A stretch of 64,000 bases of DNA from an uncultured Kiritimatiellota bacterium (GCA_944389945.1 CALXOF010000008.1:42526-106525); one strand, 5' to 3'. Counted from the first letter of the stretch, positions 54,277 to 63,780 are shown. A program made the numbers and translations. The notes: generated from the letters alone by a model not told the origin.

Positions 54277-56163
54277 ATGAAGCGTTTGTTGACGTTTGCG
54301 TGCGCGCTTGGGATGGCCTCGTTGCTCCAAGCCGAGTATCTGTTGCCCGAAACGATCTCCCTGACCCCGGATGGGAAGGCGTTAATCATTGGCGAGAAGA
54401 GGGCCGGCAAGGTCTCCATTCGTGATTTCTCCGGTAAGGAGTTGGCTTCGTATGATGCCGACATCGCGCCGTGGTGGACCTTTGGGCTGGGGGACAACCC
54501 GACCCTGCAGGTGACGGGCGCGACCATGTCGCCGGACGGCTCGGATCTCTTTTATACCGCGGACAACGGCAACGAAGGACGCCTCTTCAATAAGGCCGGG
54601 AAGTCTGTGGTGACGGGTAACTGCCCGATGACGCCGACGGTCTCGCCGGACGGGAAGTATGTCTACGTCTGCAACCGCTTTGATAACAATGTGCAGAAGT
54701 ACGACGCCAAGACGCTGAAGCTTCTGGCGACGGCGCCGGCTCTGCGCGAGGCGAACGGTTGCGCGCTGGGCAAGGATGGCAAGCTCCTCTTCGTCATCAA
54801 CCTGCTTCCGACCGATGCGGCCGAGCCGGTGGGCTATGTGGCCGCGAAGGTTACGGTGGTGGACACCGCGACCTTCAAGGTGATTGATAACATCCATCTG
54901 CCCGATGGCTCGACAGGTGTGCGCGCCGTCACGGCTTCGCCCGATGGCAAGTTCATCTATCTGACGCACACGCAGGCGCGCTATCAGCTTCCCACCACGC
55001 AGTTGGAGCGCGGCTGGATGAACACCGCGGCCCTCTCGGTCTTTAATGGCGAGACCGGCAAGTATGTGAACACCGTGTTGCTCGATGACGTGGACCTAGG
55101 CGCGGCCAACCCTTGGGGCGTCAGCGTCTCCCCCGACGGCAAATGGCTGGTGGTGGCCCATGCGGGTTCGCGTGATGTGAATGTCATCGACCGCGCCAAG
55201 ATGCATGAGCGCCTGGACAAGGCCGCCGCCGGCATCAAGGTGACCGAGGTGACGCTCTCCGCCGCTGACGTGCACAACGACCTCTCCTTCCTCTCCGGCA
55301 TCCGCTTCCGCGTCTCGGTGACGCCCGATGGCCCGCGCGGCATCGTTGCCACCAACGACAAGGCCTACGTGGTGTGTTACTTCGCGGACGCGCTGGTGGA
55401 AATCCCCTTCACCGACCGCGTGGTCAAGCCCACGACCATCCCTCTGAATGGGGAGCTGATTGACCTCTCGAAGGACCCCGTCCTGCGCGGCGAGATGCTC
55501 TTCAATGACGGCACCAAGTGCTTCCAGCTGTGGCAGAGCTGCGCTAGCTGTCACCCCGACGGCCGCGTGGACGGACTGAACTGGGACTTGATGAACGACG
55601 GCATCGGCAATCCCAAGCAGACCAAGAGCCTCTACCTCTCCCGTTGGACGCCGCCCACGATGATCACCGGCATCCGCAAGGATATGTTCCACTGCAACCG
55701 CGCGGGCTTCCACCACATCCAGTTCTATGATGCCGTGGAAGAGGACGCCAAGTGCGTCGATGCTTACGTGATGGCCATGAAGCCTGTCGTCTCGCCCTAC
55801 GCCCGCGAGGAGAACAAGGCGGCCATCGAGCGTGGCAAGGCCATCTTCATGGACCCCAACAAGGCCGACTGCGCCAGCTGCCACATGCCTGACCACTACT
55901 TCACCGCCGCGGTCGACCCCGAGGACGGCTCGAAGTCCAAGATCTACGACCTTGGCCTGGGTACGGGCGAGGAATTGGGGCAGACCTTCGATGTGCCGAC
56001 GCTCAATGAGGTGTGGCGTACCGCTCCTTACCTTTATGACGGCCGCGCGGCCTCCATGCTCGCCGTCCTTAAGGATTGGAACAAGGCCGACCAGCACGGT
56101 GTCACCAATGATCTCACCGAGCAGGAACTCAAGGACCTGGAGCTCTACATTCTCTCTCTGTGA
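54277..56163 (+). CDS. exported beta-propeller di-haem cytochrome c
   Basis: 628-residue periplasmic protein. Start 54277 has GGAGGA 6 bases upstream and gives the signal MKRLLTFACALGMASLLQA. Residues about 25-380 form a YncE-like beta-propeller with repeated SPDGKY/V blades. The C-terminal part holds two haem c sites, CASCH at 422-426 and CASCH at 532-536, in a layout like MauG/cytochrome c peroxidase. It may transfer electrons to or from a periplasmic substrate; the partner is unknown. Followed 18 bases later by a RidA-like gene and then the QueH fusion, possibly one operon. Confidence 0.85.
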   Translation: MKRLLTFACALGMASLLQAEYLLPETISLTPDGKALIIGEKRAGKVSIRDFSGKELASYDADIAPWWTFGLGDNPTLQVTGATMSPDGSDLFYTADNGNEGRLFNKAGKSVVTGNCPMTPTVSPDGKYVYVCNRFDNNVQKYDAKTLKLLATAPALREANGCALGKDGKLLFVINLLPTDAAEPVGYVAAKVTVVDTATFKVIDNIHLPDGSTGVRAVTASPDGKFIYLTHTQARYQLPTTQLERGWMNTAALSVFNGETGKYVNTVLLDDVDLGAANPWGVSVSPDGKWLVVAHAGSRDVNVIDRAKMHERLDKAAAGIKVTEVTLSAADVHNDLSFLSGIRFRVSVTPDGPRGIVATNDKAYVVCYFADALVEIPFTDRVVKPTTIPLNGELIDLSKDPVLRGEMLFNDGTKCFQLWQSCASCHPDGRVDGLNWDLMNDGIGNPKQTKSLYLSRWTPPTMITGIRKDMFHCNRAGFHHIQFYDAVEEDAKCVDAYVMAMKPVVSPYAREENKAAIERGKAIFMDPNKADCASCHMPDHYFTAAVDPEDGSKSKIYDLGLGTGEELGQTFDVPTLNEVWRTAPYLYDGRAASMLAVLKDWNKADQHGVTNDLTEQELKDLELYILSL

Positions 56164-56181
56164 CGGAAGGAACGCCTCGCC

Positions 56182-57168
56182 ATGCTGACGAATCTCAACG
56201 GAACCCTCTGGCCCACGCTTGAAGCCCCCGGGCGTGGTATCGAGATCGCCCGGTGCGGATGGGGCACGCCCGATGCTCTTGCCGCCGCGCAGACGGGTGA
56301 GGTCCCGGCGTTGTGGTTGTGCAATCCCAACGCCGGGGGTTGCCCCGCCGTGGCGCAACGTCTCTTCGTCTCCAAGGGCACCGTCGAGCCCATCTTTTAT
56401 GAGGGGCAACACGTTGGTTCCCGTTTCGAGGATGACCAAGCGGAATTCGTGATGCTGGCGGGTGTGGGGCCGAGCGATCCCACGGCCCCGCGCGCGAATC
56501 AAGCGGCTTCGGCCTTTGAGAACATCGAGTCCATCCTGAAGAAGCAAGGCTTTACCTTCCACGATGTCGTGCGCACGTGGCTTTACATGGATAAGCTGTT
56601 GGAATGGTATGACGAGCTCAACCGGGTGCGTGATGCCTTCTTCGAGAGTCGCGGCATCTTCGGTGGCTTTGTCCCCGCCAGCACGGGCATCGGCAGCGCC
56701 AACGTCACCGGCTCGGCCATCATCACGGCCGCCATCGCCATGCGCCCGAAGTTGGGGTCTACGGTCACCCGCGCCATGCTTGAATCTCCGCTTCAGTGCT
56801 CGGCGTTGGACTACCGCAGCAGTTTTAGCCGCGCGGCGGAAATCGTGACGCCCGAGGGGCGCATCGTCTTCATCTCCGGCACAGCCAGCATCGCCTACGG
56901 CGGTGAGACTGCTCATGTCGGCGACCCGGAGAAGCAAATCGCCCTCACGATGGAGGTCGTCAAGGCCATCCTCGGAACGCGCCAGATGGGGCTCCAGCAC
57001 GCCACCCGTGCCATCGCCTATATCAAGCGCCCCGAGTATCGCCCGATTTGGCAGAAGTGGCTCGCCGATAATGGTCTGCCGGGGAGTTTCGCCCAGGAGA
57101 TTATCGCCGACGTTTGCCGCGATGACCTGCTCTTCGAGCTTGAGCTTGACGCGTTCAAGCGGCTTTGA
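56182..57168 (+). CDS. RidA/YjgF-like double-domain protein, possibly chorismatase-like
   Basis: 328 residues with two YjgF-fold halves: about 85-170 (FVMLAGVGPSD, NQAASAFENIESILKKQGFTFHDVVRTWLYM) and about 215-328 (GRIVFISGTASI, EKQIALTMEVVKAIL). Single-domain RidA proteins are about 130 residues, so this is a duplicated form. The same architecture occurs in FkbO/Hyg5-type chorismatases and in YjgF proteins of unknown role; active-site residues cannot be assigned by eye. Cytoplasmic, no signal peptide. Lies between the di-haem protein and the QueH fusion. Confidence 0.75.
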   Translation: MLTNLNGTLWPTLEAPGRGIEIARCGWGTPDALAAAQTGEVPALWLCNPNAGGCPAVAQRLFVSKGTVEPIFYEGQHVGSRFEDDQAEFVMLAGVGPSDPTAPRANQAASAFENIESILKKQGFTFHDVVRTWLYMDKLLEWYDELNRVRDAFFESRGIFGGFVPASTGIGSANVTGSAIITAAIAMRPKLGSTVTRAMLESPLQCSALDYRSSFSRAAEIVTPEGRIVFISGTASIAYGGETAHVGDPEKQIALTMEVVKAILGTRQMGLQHATRAIAYIKRPEYRPIWQKWLADNGLPGSFAQEIIADVCRDDLLFELELDAFKRL

Positions 57169-57198
57169 CGTGAGGCGTCAAGGCCATTCCTGCCGGAC

Positions 57199-58974
57199 AT
57201 GAAGGGTAAAATCCTCCTGCACACGTGTTGCGGTGTCTGTGCATCGCATTGTGTGCGTGTACTTAAGGAGGATAGTTGGGAGCCGACCCTCTTCTTCTTC
57301 AACCCAAACATTTATCCGCACGAGGAGTATCTCCGCCGCAAGGCCGCGGCAGAACAGTTGGCCCAGGCTGAGGGGATTCCTTTGGTGGAGGATACGCCGG
57401 ACCATGAGGTCTGGCGTGAAGCCGTGGCGGAGGGATTTGAGGATTGCAAGGAGGGTGGGGCGCGCTGTGCGCGTTGTTTCCACTTTTCGTTGGCGCGCGC
57501 CGCGGCCCGAATGCAGGAGCTGGGATGTGAGGCCTTCACCACCAGTCTCACAGTCTCCCCACACAAGCGCAGTGCATTGCTTCACGCCATTGGGCGTGAA
57601 GTGGGTGGCGATTCCTTTGTGCCCTACGACTTCAAGAAGAAGAACGGGTTCTTGGATTCCAACCGCCGCGCGGCGGAGTTAGGACTTTATCGGCAGATTT
57701 ATTGCGGATGCGAATATTCCGTGCGTCATCGCGAGCCTTTTTCCGTCGCAATTCTCGGGATGGGTTATCGCGGTGGTGTCTACGCTCAGTGGGCGTTGGA
57801 GCACCCCGATGATTTGCGCGTGGTGGCCATTGCCGAGCCGAACCCCGCGTTGCGTGCACAGTGGGCGGAAAGACTGAATCTGCCTCCGGAGGCAGTCTTT
57901 GAGGATTGGCGGCAGGCGCTCGATGTGCCCGGTTTGGAGGCCGCCATCGTGGCCCTGCCGGACCGATTGCATTTCCCTGCGGCGGAGGCGGCCCTTGCGC
58001 GGCGCTTGCATTTGCTTTTGGAGAAACCCGTTGGCGCGACGTGGGAGGAGTGCGTGAGCCTTGACGCGGCAGTGCGTGAAAGCGGCCGCTTGGTGCAGGT
58101 GGGGCATATCCTGCGTTTCACGCCTTACTATGAGAAGATTGCCGAACTCATCCATGGCGGGGAACTGGGGCGCTTGGTGAGTATTCGTCATCTGGAGCCG
58201 GTGGGCTATCGTAAGGCCGCGCACGCCTTTTGTCGGGGGCCCTTTGGGCAGACCACCAAGACCACGCCGATGATTGTGCAGAAGTGCAGTCATGACTTCG
58301 ATCTCTTTGCGTGGTGGGTCGGCAAACGGTGTGTCTCCGCGCAGTCTTTCGGCGGACTCAACCATTTCCGTCCGGAATGTGCGCCGACCGGGGCTGCCGC
58401 GCGTTGCCTCGATTGCCCCGCCGCCATTGAACGTAATTGCCCCTATTCCGCCATCAAGTTGTTGCGCGAGGGGCACGACCTGCTTTACGCCATGCACGAC
58501 GCCACACCAGCCGGCATTGAGACCGAGTTGCGAGAAGGTCCCTATGGGCGGTGTGTCTACGCGTGCGATAACGATGCCGTCGACCACCAAATCGTGACTT
58601 TGCTCTTCGAAGGCGGCGTGACCGCCCAGCATTGCATGGAGAGCTACACGTGGGGCCGTGACCGAGAGACCCGTGTCTTTCTGACCAACGGTGAAATCAT
58701 CGGCAATGCTCGCACGTTGGACATCTATTGCTTTTCTGACCGCTCGCACACCCGTTGGGACGCCGCGCTTGAGGCCGGTGGCGCCACGCATGAGAGTGGC
58801 TATGTGATGGGCAACGGCGGGTTGCTTCATGACTGGGTGTGGACGCTGCGCACGCTTCCGCCGAGCCTCTATCCGGACCGTTTCCACGAGAGTATCCAAG
58901 CCCACGCCATGGCCTTCGCCGCAGAGGCTTCTCGTCTTTCCGGCGGTGACCCAGTTCCCATCGCCACGTTGTGA
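57199..58974 (+). CDS. fusion of epoxyqueuosine reductase QueH and a Gfo/Idh/MocA oxidoreductase
   Basis: 591 residues in one uninterrupted frame. Residues 1-175 are a complete QueH (DUF208): HTCCGVCA with C10, C11 and C14, FFNPNIYPHEEY, CARCFHFSLARAA with C90 and C93, FTTSLTVSPHK, and YRQIYCGCEYS with C169 and C171. These cysteines bind the Fe-S cluster and iron that reduce epoxyqueuosine to queuosine. After only about seven residues a Gfo/Idh/MocA domain begins (VAILGMGYRGGVYA, NAD(P) Rossmann loop near 186-193), with the EKPVG motif and a second alpha/beta domain to the end. The reducing partner and sugar-like substrate of the second half are unknown. A terminator follows. Confidence 0.88.
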   Translation: MKGKILLHTCCGVCASHCVRVLKEDSWEPTLFFFNPNIYPHEEYLRRKAAAEQLAQAEGIPLVEDTPDHEVWREAVAEGFEDCKEGGARCARCFHFSLARAAARMQELGCEAFTTSLTVSPHKRSALLHAIGREVGGDSFVPYDFKKKNGFLDSNRRAAELGLYRQIYCGCEYSVRHREPFSVAILGMGYRGGVYAQWALEHPDDLRVVAIAEPNPALRAQWAERLNLPPEAVFEDWRQALDVPGLEAAIVALPDRLHFPAAEAALARRLHLLLEKPVGATWEECVSLDAAVRESGRLVQVGHILRFTPYYEKIAELIHGGELGRLVSIRHLEPVGYRKAAHAFCRGPFGQTTKTTPMIVQKCSHDFDLFAWWVGKRCVSAQSFGGLNHFRPECAPTGAAARCLDCPAAIERNCPYSAIKLLREGHDLLYAMHDATPAGIETELREGPYGRCVYACDNDAVDHQIVTLLFEGGVTAQHCMESYTWGRDRETRVFLTNGEIIGNARTLDIYCFSDRSHTRWDAALEAGGATHESGYVMGNGGLLHDWVWTLRTLPPSLYPDRFHESIQAHAMAFAAEASRLSGGDPVPIATL

Positions 58975-58984
58975 GCCACAAAAC

Positions 58985-59021
58985 AAAAAGCTCCCGAGCG
59001 TTGTCATCGGGGGCTTTTTTA
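58985..59021. terminator. bidirectional terminator between the QueH fusion and the DUF2851 gene
   Basis: AAAAGCTCCCGA pairs with TCGGGGGCTTTT (one G-T), with A and T runs on both sides, between convergent genes. Confidence 0.8.
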
Positions 59022-59044
59022 TGGGGAGTCAAGTTCGCCGAACC

Positions 59045-60355
59045 TTAAGCGTCTGCAAGGGGGCAGGTCTGGCAGGAGAGGGCCGGGTTGGCGCAGAAGT
59101 CAGCGTGGATTTGGAGGAGTCCCTGTTGGTGGAGACCACCTTTGGGAAGGTCGCGGAGGGAGCCGGAGAGACGGAGCCAGGCTTCGCGCATGGGCTGGGA
59201 GATGTCTTCCCCGGGGAGTGCATCGAGGGAGGACGCGGAGAGCGTTCCCAGAGCTAGGCGGTAGGGCACAAAGAGGTTGGTGACGATGGCGTGGGCGCGG
59301 TTCGCGCCGATGAGGGCACCCTTGAGCGCGAGCGGTTCGCAGAGCAACGTTGAGGCTTCAACGAGTGCTTCCGGCAGGTTTCCCAGCGAAAGGTCGAGCA
59401 GTCGGTCGATGCGATGGAGCACGCCGACGGCACCGGCCAAGCGACGAAAAGGGTGATTCTGTGGACGAAGTGCACGGAAGTCCCACTCATAGGGACGGAG
59501 CGATGGGGGAAAACCACTGTCCCACCAGAGGTCCCAGAGGTCGCGGCGTTCTTCCTTCAACAAACCGGAGACACCGGCGAGGATGGCGAAGCGTCGCAAG
59601 GAGGGGAAGTGTTGCAACCGCGCAAAAGGGATTTCCTGCGCCAGGCGCCGGAAAGGTGCGACATTGCGGCGATAGCCCATTGCACCCAGAAGGGCTTCAT
59701 AAAAGGCTTGGAAGGGGTCTCCGGCACGGAGGGCCTCAGAGAAGGCGCGGCTCTTGACAAGGAGACGATAGGCCCCGGCGGAAACGAGCAAGCGATCCAA
59801 TGCTCCGGGCTCGTCTTCCAGTCGCAGACGGCAAGGCCGCGGGTCTACATTGTCCTCCTGCGGGGTGGGGAGGGTCGAGAAGTCAATGGATTTGCCCTGG
59901 CGTTCGGCGAAGGGTGCGAGCGCGAGAGTCGGAACGGCCGCAGGAAGAGTCTTTGCAGGCGGCCCTGGCAACCAGGTGACATGGAGGATGACCCCCGCAT
60001 AGGCCGGGTCGGCGGCGTGGCCGTGCACGTCCCAATCGGCGGGGCGCAGATGGAGCTCCACATCGCCGCGGCGGAGGGCACCACCGATGGAAAGCAACGC
60101 GTCGCGGAAGTCCGGCCCGGCCGTGCGGTTCCAGTGGCCAGGATCCAACACTTCGACCGGTGTGCCATCCAGGAGGGCGAGGTCTTTTGGGCGCGTGGGA
60201 CTTTGCCAGAGTGCTTGGAGGCGCAACTCGGTGGGGGCCTCCGGTTCCGCAAGCAGATGGGCGCGGCGCAAAAGTGCCGCGTAGGGCTCGGCACGTTCGA
60301 CGAGGGTGGTGAGATGCCCGCCCTGTTGATTGGTCTCGCTTGCCTGGCTGTTCAT
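59045..60355 (-). CDS. DUF2851 family protein
   Basis: 436-residue cytoplasmic protein. The N-terminal region VEVLDPGHWNRTAGPDFRDALLSIGGALRRGDVELHLRPADWDVHGHAADPAYAGVILHV is the core of DUF2851 (a predicted nuclease-like fold conserved as pDF...gdvEih....dW..H.H..d..y..viLHVv). The C-terminal half is helical with a conserved Cys cluster near the end (FCANPALSCQTCPLA, possibly a metal site). Function unknown. 13 bases after the esterase gene, last in the leftward operon. Confidence 0.85.
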   Translation of the reverse strand: MNSQASETNQQGGHLTTLVERAEPYAALLRRAHLLAEPEAPTELRLQALWQSPTRPKDLALLDGTPVEVLDPGHWNRTAGPDFRDALLSIGGALRRGDVELHLRPADWDVHGHAADPAYAGVILHVTWLPGPPAKTLPAAVPTLALAPFAERQGKSIDFSTLPTPQEDNVDPRPCRLRLEDEPGALDRLLVSAGAYRLLVKSRAFSEALRAGDPFQAFYEALLGAMGYRRNVAPFRRLAQEIPFARLQHFPSLRRFAILAGVSGLLKEERRDLWDLWWDSGFPPSLRPYEWDFRALRPQNHPFRRLAGAVGVLHRIDRLLDLSLGNLPEALVEASTLLCEPLALKGALIGANRAHAIVTNLFVPYRLALGTLSASSLDALPGEDISQPMREAWLRLSGSLRDLPKGGLHQQGLLQIHADFCANPALSCQTCPLADA

Positions 60356-60368
60356 CGCATCCTGCCGT

Positions 60369-61994
60369 TCAGTGTTCGTGCGCTTGGTTCACAGCCTTCA
60401 GCGCGGAGGTCGCGGCCTCGGAGGCCAGTTCCGCAAAGGGGCGCTTTTCCGGCGGGTGGACGTTGTCGGGGGTGCCCAAGCCGCGTGAGAAGGTGTCGAG
60501 GTAGATGGTTCCGGTCTCATCGCAGACTTTCTTCTGGAGCGCACGGTAGGGGGCCCAGGGGCGATTCATGACGGGCAAACCCACCATCAGCACGGGGGCT
60601 TTGTCGCCGGCGATGCCTTGCAACGTCTCCACGGTGGCGCGGATGGTCTCCTCCATATACGGCTCAGGGAGCGGTTTTTCCGCTTGGCCGCCGAGCGCGG
60701 TCGAGGCGTTGGATTCGCCTTGATACCATAGCACGCCGGTGAGCGGAAGCCCGAGCAGACGTGCAAGGCCCAAATCCCACAGCACGCCCACACGCCATCC
60801 TCTGCTCTCGCAATCTTGGCGGTCGGCATAGACGGTTTTGACCCAGGATTCCGGGAAGTCTTCGTTTTGTTCGAGGGGTTTTCGGTTGGTGAGGATTCGC
60901 AGGAGCCAAGGATAACGCGGCTTGCCGTTGGCATCCACGCTCGCCATGACGGAGGCAGGAAGGAAGGCTTCGGCGGGGGCTCCGCCGACATCGACCAAGA
61001 GGAGGGCGATGGGTTTACCCGTGGCTTCGGCTCGGCGAATGGCGAAGGAGACGGCCAAGGCGCTCCATTCTTTGGCGTTGGCGGGGGTGATACGGCGCCA
61101 CTGGCCGGAGACGAAGTCCCAAAGGCGGATGTCGTGCTTGGCGGTGGCGGCGGCCTCCGAGTCGGCCCCGGCGCAACGGTCGAGCGTCCAGAACATATTG
61201 GATTGCCCGGCGCAGAGCCAGGTTTCGCATCGGCCGGCGATATCGGCGGGGATGGTGACGGGTGCGGCAGGCCAAGGCGTGGCCCAGCCGGTGTGGTTGG
61301 CGGGGCGGGTAACGGTGGCGGCGGGTGGTTCCGCCGCGGGCAGGAGGGCCTTGGCCACGGTTTCCGCGATGACCTCGGAGGCCTCGGCGTCGGGATGGAT
61401 ACGGTCAGGAAAGTGCTTAAGGAGCAAGGGTAGGAGGGGCGTCTCCATGTCGATGGTCGTGGCGTTGGCGTGGCGGGCGGCCGCCGCAATCTCGGCCTGC
61501 ATAAGGAAGGGCTCCGGACTGCGATAGAAGGTCTGCCCCGGTGCGAGGGGGGCGAGTTTCCCCCAAACGTAGAGTTTGGGCTTGGAGGGGAGCGCGGCGT
61601 AGTCGGTCAAGAGCGCGAGGTAATCATCGCGGAAGGTGCCGGGGCGCTCGTCCTCGGTTTTCAGGAAGGCGCCGCAATCGTTGATGCCAAGGTTGCAAAT
61701 CACGATGTCGGGTTGCCATGCCAGCGCGGCGCGATGCTCCGGCATGTGGCGGAAGCCACGCATCGTGTTGCCTCGCCGGGTGTGAAGGTAGATGCCGCGA
61801 CCGGGATTGCCAAAGTTGCGCACCTCATAATCCTCGCCCAAGAGCGCCTGAAGGCGGGCGGGATAGGCCTGTGTTGCGCGGTTGGAGAGGCCCGTCCCAT
61901 AGGTGATGGAGTCTCCGATGCAGGCCACGCGGGTGACCGCCTGGGCGATGAGCGGCGCAAACAACGCCACGACGAGCAAAACAAGCGTTTTCAT
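60369..61994 (-). CDS. exported two-domain esterase (SGNH hydrolase plus sialate O-acetylesterase-like)
   Basis: 541 residues. Start 61994 gives the signal MKTLVLLVVALFAPLIAQA with AAAAGGAAC upstream; the frame runs open to 62135 without a better start. The first SGNH domain has CIGDSITYG (catalytic Ser), GNPGRG, NLGINDCG and a late DRIHPD (Asp/His). The second, from about residue 240, has CAGQSNM (catalytic Ser), WYQGESNA and NVHPPEKR, the sialate O-acetylesterase pattern. Likely removes acetyl groups from host or dietary glycans, matching the exported GH2 enzyme at 2280. Confidence 0.85.
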   Translation of the reverse strand: MKTLVLLVVALFAPLIAQAVTRVACIGDSITYGTGLSNRATQAYPARLQALLGEDYEVRNFGNPGRGIYLHTRRGNTMRGFRHMPEHRAALAWQPDIVICNLGINDCGAFLKTEDERPGTFRDDYLALLTDYAALPSKPKLYVWGKLAPLAPGQTFYRSPEPFLMQAEIAAAARHANATTIDMETPLLPLLLKHFPDRIHPDAEASEVIAETVAKALLPAAEPPAATVTRPANHTGWATPWPAAPVTIPADIAGRCETWLCAGQSNMFWTLDRCAGADSEAAATAKHDIRLWDFVSGQWRRITPANAKEWSALAVSFAIRRAEATGKPIALLLVDVGGAPAEAFLPASVMASVDANGKPRYPWLLRILTNRKPLEQNEDFPESWVKTVYADRQDCESRGWRVGVLWDLGLARLLGLPLTGVLWYQGESNASTALGGQAEKPLPEPYMEETIRATVETLQGIAGDKAPVLMVGLPVMNRPWAPYRALQKKVCDETGTIYLDTFSRGLGTPDNVHPPEKRPFAELASEAATSALKAVNQAHEH

Positions 61995-62050
61995 GGTTGC
62001 GGTGTTCCTTTTCCAAGTGGACGATGTGACGCGCCGACCGGCGTGCGGCA

Positions 62051-62986
62051 TCAGAAAAAGCGTTTGCGGGAGAAGAAGATGACGGTGATGAGCACGAGCA
62101 GGACGGCGATGCCCACGATGGCCGCGAAGCCCCACGGCCCTTGGTGGAAGGGCAGCCAGGTGTTCATGCCGAAGATGGAGGCCAACAGCATCGGCACCGT
62201 GAGCACAATGGTCATGGAGGTGAGGAACTTCATGACGTTGTTCAGATTGTTGCTGATGATGGAGGCGAAGGCGTCCAAGGTGCCCGTCAAAATGTTGCTG
62301 TGAATGGAGGCCATTTCCAGGGCCTGCTGGTATTCGACGCGGACATCCTCGAGCACGTCCAGGTCGTCCTCGTCGATGTCGAGCTGGCGGGTGGTGCGGA
62401 TTCGCGAGAGGAGGATGTCGTCGGCCTTCAGCGAGGTGGTGAAGTAGACCAACGACTTCTCGATGTTGAGCAAGCGCATCAAGCCTTCGTTGGAGATGGA
62501 CTCGTGGAGTTCTTGTTCAACGAGGTCGGCGCGCTGGCGGATATCGCGCAGATAGCGCAGATAGAGGATGGCCGCGTGCCAGAGCAGGTGGAAGGTGAAG
62601 CGGAACTTTTGCTCGGGCGGGCAGACGCGGCGGATTTGGTCAAGGAAGGAGGCCGCGATTGGGGTGGGGCGGTTACAGACGGTGATGACGGCGTTGGAGG
62701 TGTGCACCACGCCCAACGGCAGGGTGTTGAAGGGGTGCAGGTTCTCGTTCGGCTCGTGGTAAGGCACATGGACGACGATGAGCACCGTGCCGTCATCATC
62801 CACATCGAGACGCGGCCGTTCGTCTCGGTCGAGCGGGTCGGACAGGAACTCGCGCGAGACACCCGTGAGGGTTTGTACACGGAGAATTTCCTCAGAAGAA
62901 GGGTCGGCCAGATTAATCCAGCAGGGCCCATCCGGCGTGACCACCTCGCGGAGGCTGCCGTCCACCCACTGATAAATCGTCAGCAT
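62051..62986 (-). CDS. corA: CorA-type Mg2+/Co2+ transporter
   Basis: 311-residue pentameric channel. Long N-terminal cytoplasmic domain with acidic helices (LDIDEDDLDVLEDVRVEYQQAL), then two C-terminal membrane segments separated by the signature GMN in IFGMNTWLPFHQGPWGF, ending in a basic tail (FFSRKRFF). Start overlaps the preceding kinase gene by 7 bases. Confidence 0.93.
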   Translation of the reverse strand: MLTIYQWVDGSLREVVTPDGPCWINLADPSSEEILRVQTLTGVSREFLSDPLDRDERPRLDVDDDGTVLIVVHVPYHEPNENLHPFNTLPLGVVHTSNAVITVCNRPTPIAASFLDQIRRVCPPEQKFRFTFHLLWHAAILYLRYLRDIRQRADLVEQELHESISNEGLMRLLNIEKSLVYFTTSLKADDILLSRIRTTRQLDIDEDDLDVLEDVRVEYQQALEMASIHSNILTGTLDAFASIISNNLNNVMKFLTSMTIVLTVPMLLASIFGMNTWLPFHQGPWGFAAIVGIAVLLVLITVIFFSRKRFF

Positions 62987-63747
62987 GTCTTCGTCCCTCC
63001 CTTTGTGGCATAGCGTTTCATCAACGCCGTCTCATAGGGTTTCAGCTTGTGTGTGGAAATGAAGGAATAGCCACGGAAGACCCAAAGCTTGCGGAGCTTC
63101 AGCATCCCTAGCAAAATGCGTGCGCGGCTCTCAGGAAAGCCGTTGGGGCCATCCTTGAAACCGTCCGCGCCGTCATGGTAATGGCGGTAATAGTGCTTGT
63201 AGACCGAGGAGAGGTCCGAAACCCAGAGCAAGCGTTTCACCCAGCGCGGGAACCATTTTTGGATGCGCACGCCGGATTGGAAGTCCACCAACGCCGGCTT
63301 GTCCCCGGGAAGCACCATCACGTTCTTCGCATTGCGCGTATCCAAGTGGGCCACGCCCCGGCGGTGCATCGCGCATACCAGGCGCTCCAACTTGATGAAG
63401 AACGTGGTGGGCAGATGGCCAACGCCCAATTCGCTCCAATGCTGATTGCGGTCACCCAGGGAGATACCTTCCAAGAACTCCATGCCGAAAGCGTAGGCAT
63501 CCACACGGAAGACCTTTTGCGGCACGCCTTCCAAGCCTTCCAATGCCTTCAGAAGGCGATACTCATGGCCAATCATCCAACGGCCCCAGGTCCAACGAAT
63601 CCACCAAGGGCTTTTACTAAAATCCTTGATGACGAAGGCGCCCTCAGGCGTCTCTACACGCCAAACGCGCGCATTGCCGGCACGCCCCTTGCTAAGGCAG
63701 GCCGCATTGCCGTTTTCCCAGCTTGCTCTTGTAATGCCAAACGCCAT
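62980..63747 (-). CDS. RIO/Kdo-kinase-like small-molecule or LPS kinase
   Basis: 255-residue protein-kinase-like fold. ATP-binding Lys in GAFVIKDFSK, GMEFLEG hinge, catalytic loop HLDTRNAKNVMV (Asp and Asn), metal-site DFQSG in place of DFG. This short kinase pattern is seen in lipopolysaccharide core kinases (WaaP/KdkA) and RIO-like proteins. Start 63747 chosen because GGAG lies 8 bases upstream and the promoter -10 is only 22 bases away; in-frame Met codons at 63768-63807 would lie at or before the transcription start. LPS context is plausible but the neighbour is corA, so the substrate is open. Confidence 0.75.
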   Translation of the reverse strand: MAFGITRASWENGNAACLSKGRAGNARVWRVETPEGAFVIKDFSKSPWWIRWTWGRWMIGHEYRLLKALEGLEGVPQKVFRVDAYAFGMEFLEGISLGDRNQHWSELGVGHLPTTFFIKLERLVCAMHRRGVAHLDTRNAKNVMVLPGDKPALVDFQSGVRIQKWFPRWVKRLLWVSDLSSVYKHYYRHYHDGADGFKDGPNGFPESRARILLGMLKLRKLWVFRGYSFISTHKLKPYETALMKRYATKGGTKTC

Positions 63748-63769
63748 CTTTCGCACTCCGATTTCCATC

Positions 63770-63780
63770 ATTGTACCACA
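63770..63780 (-). promoter_or_regulatory. extended -10 promoter of the kinase-corA operon
   Basis: Minus strand TGTGG directly followed by TACAAT (63770-63775). Same element as before the genes at 49460, 50335 and 54277. Confidence 0.65.
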
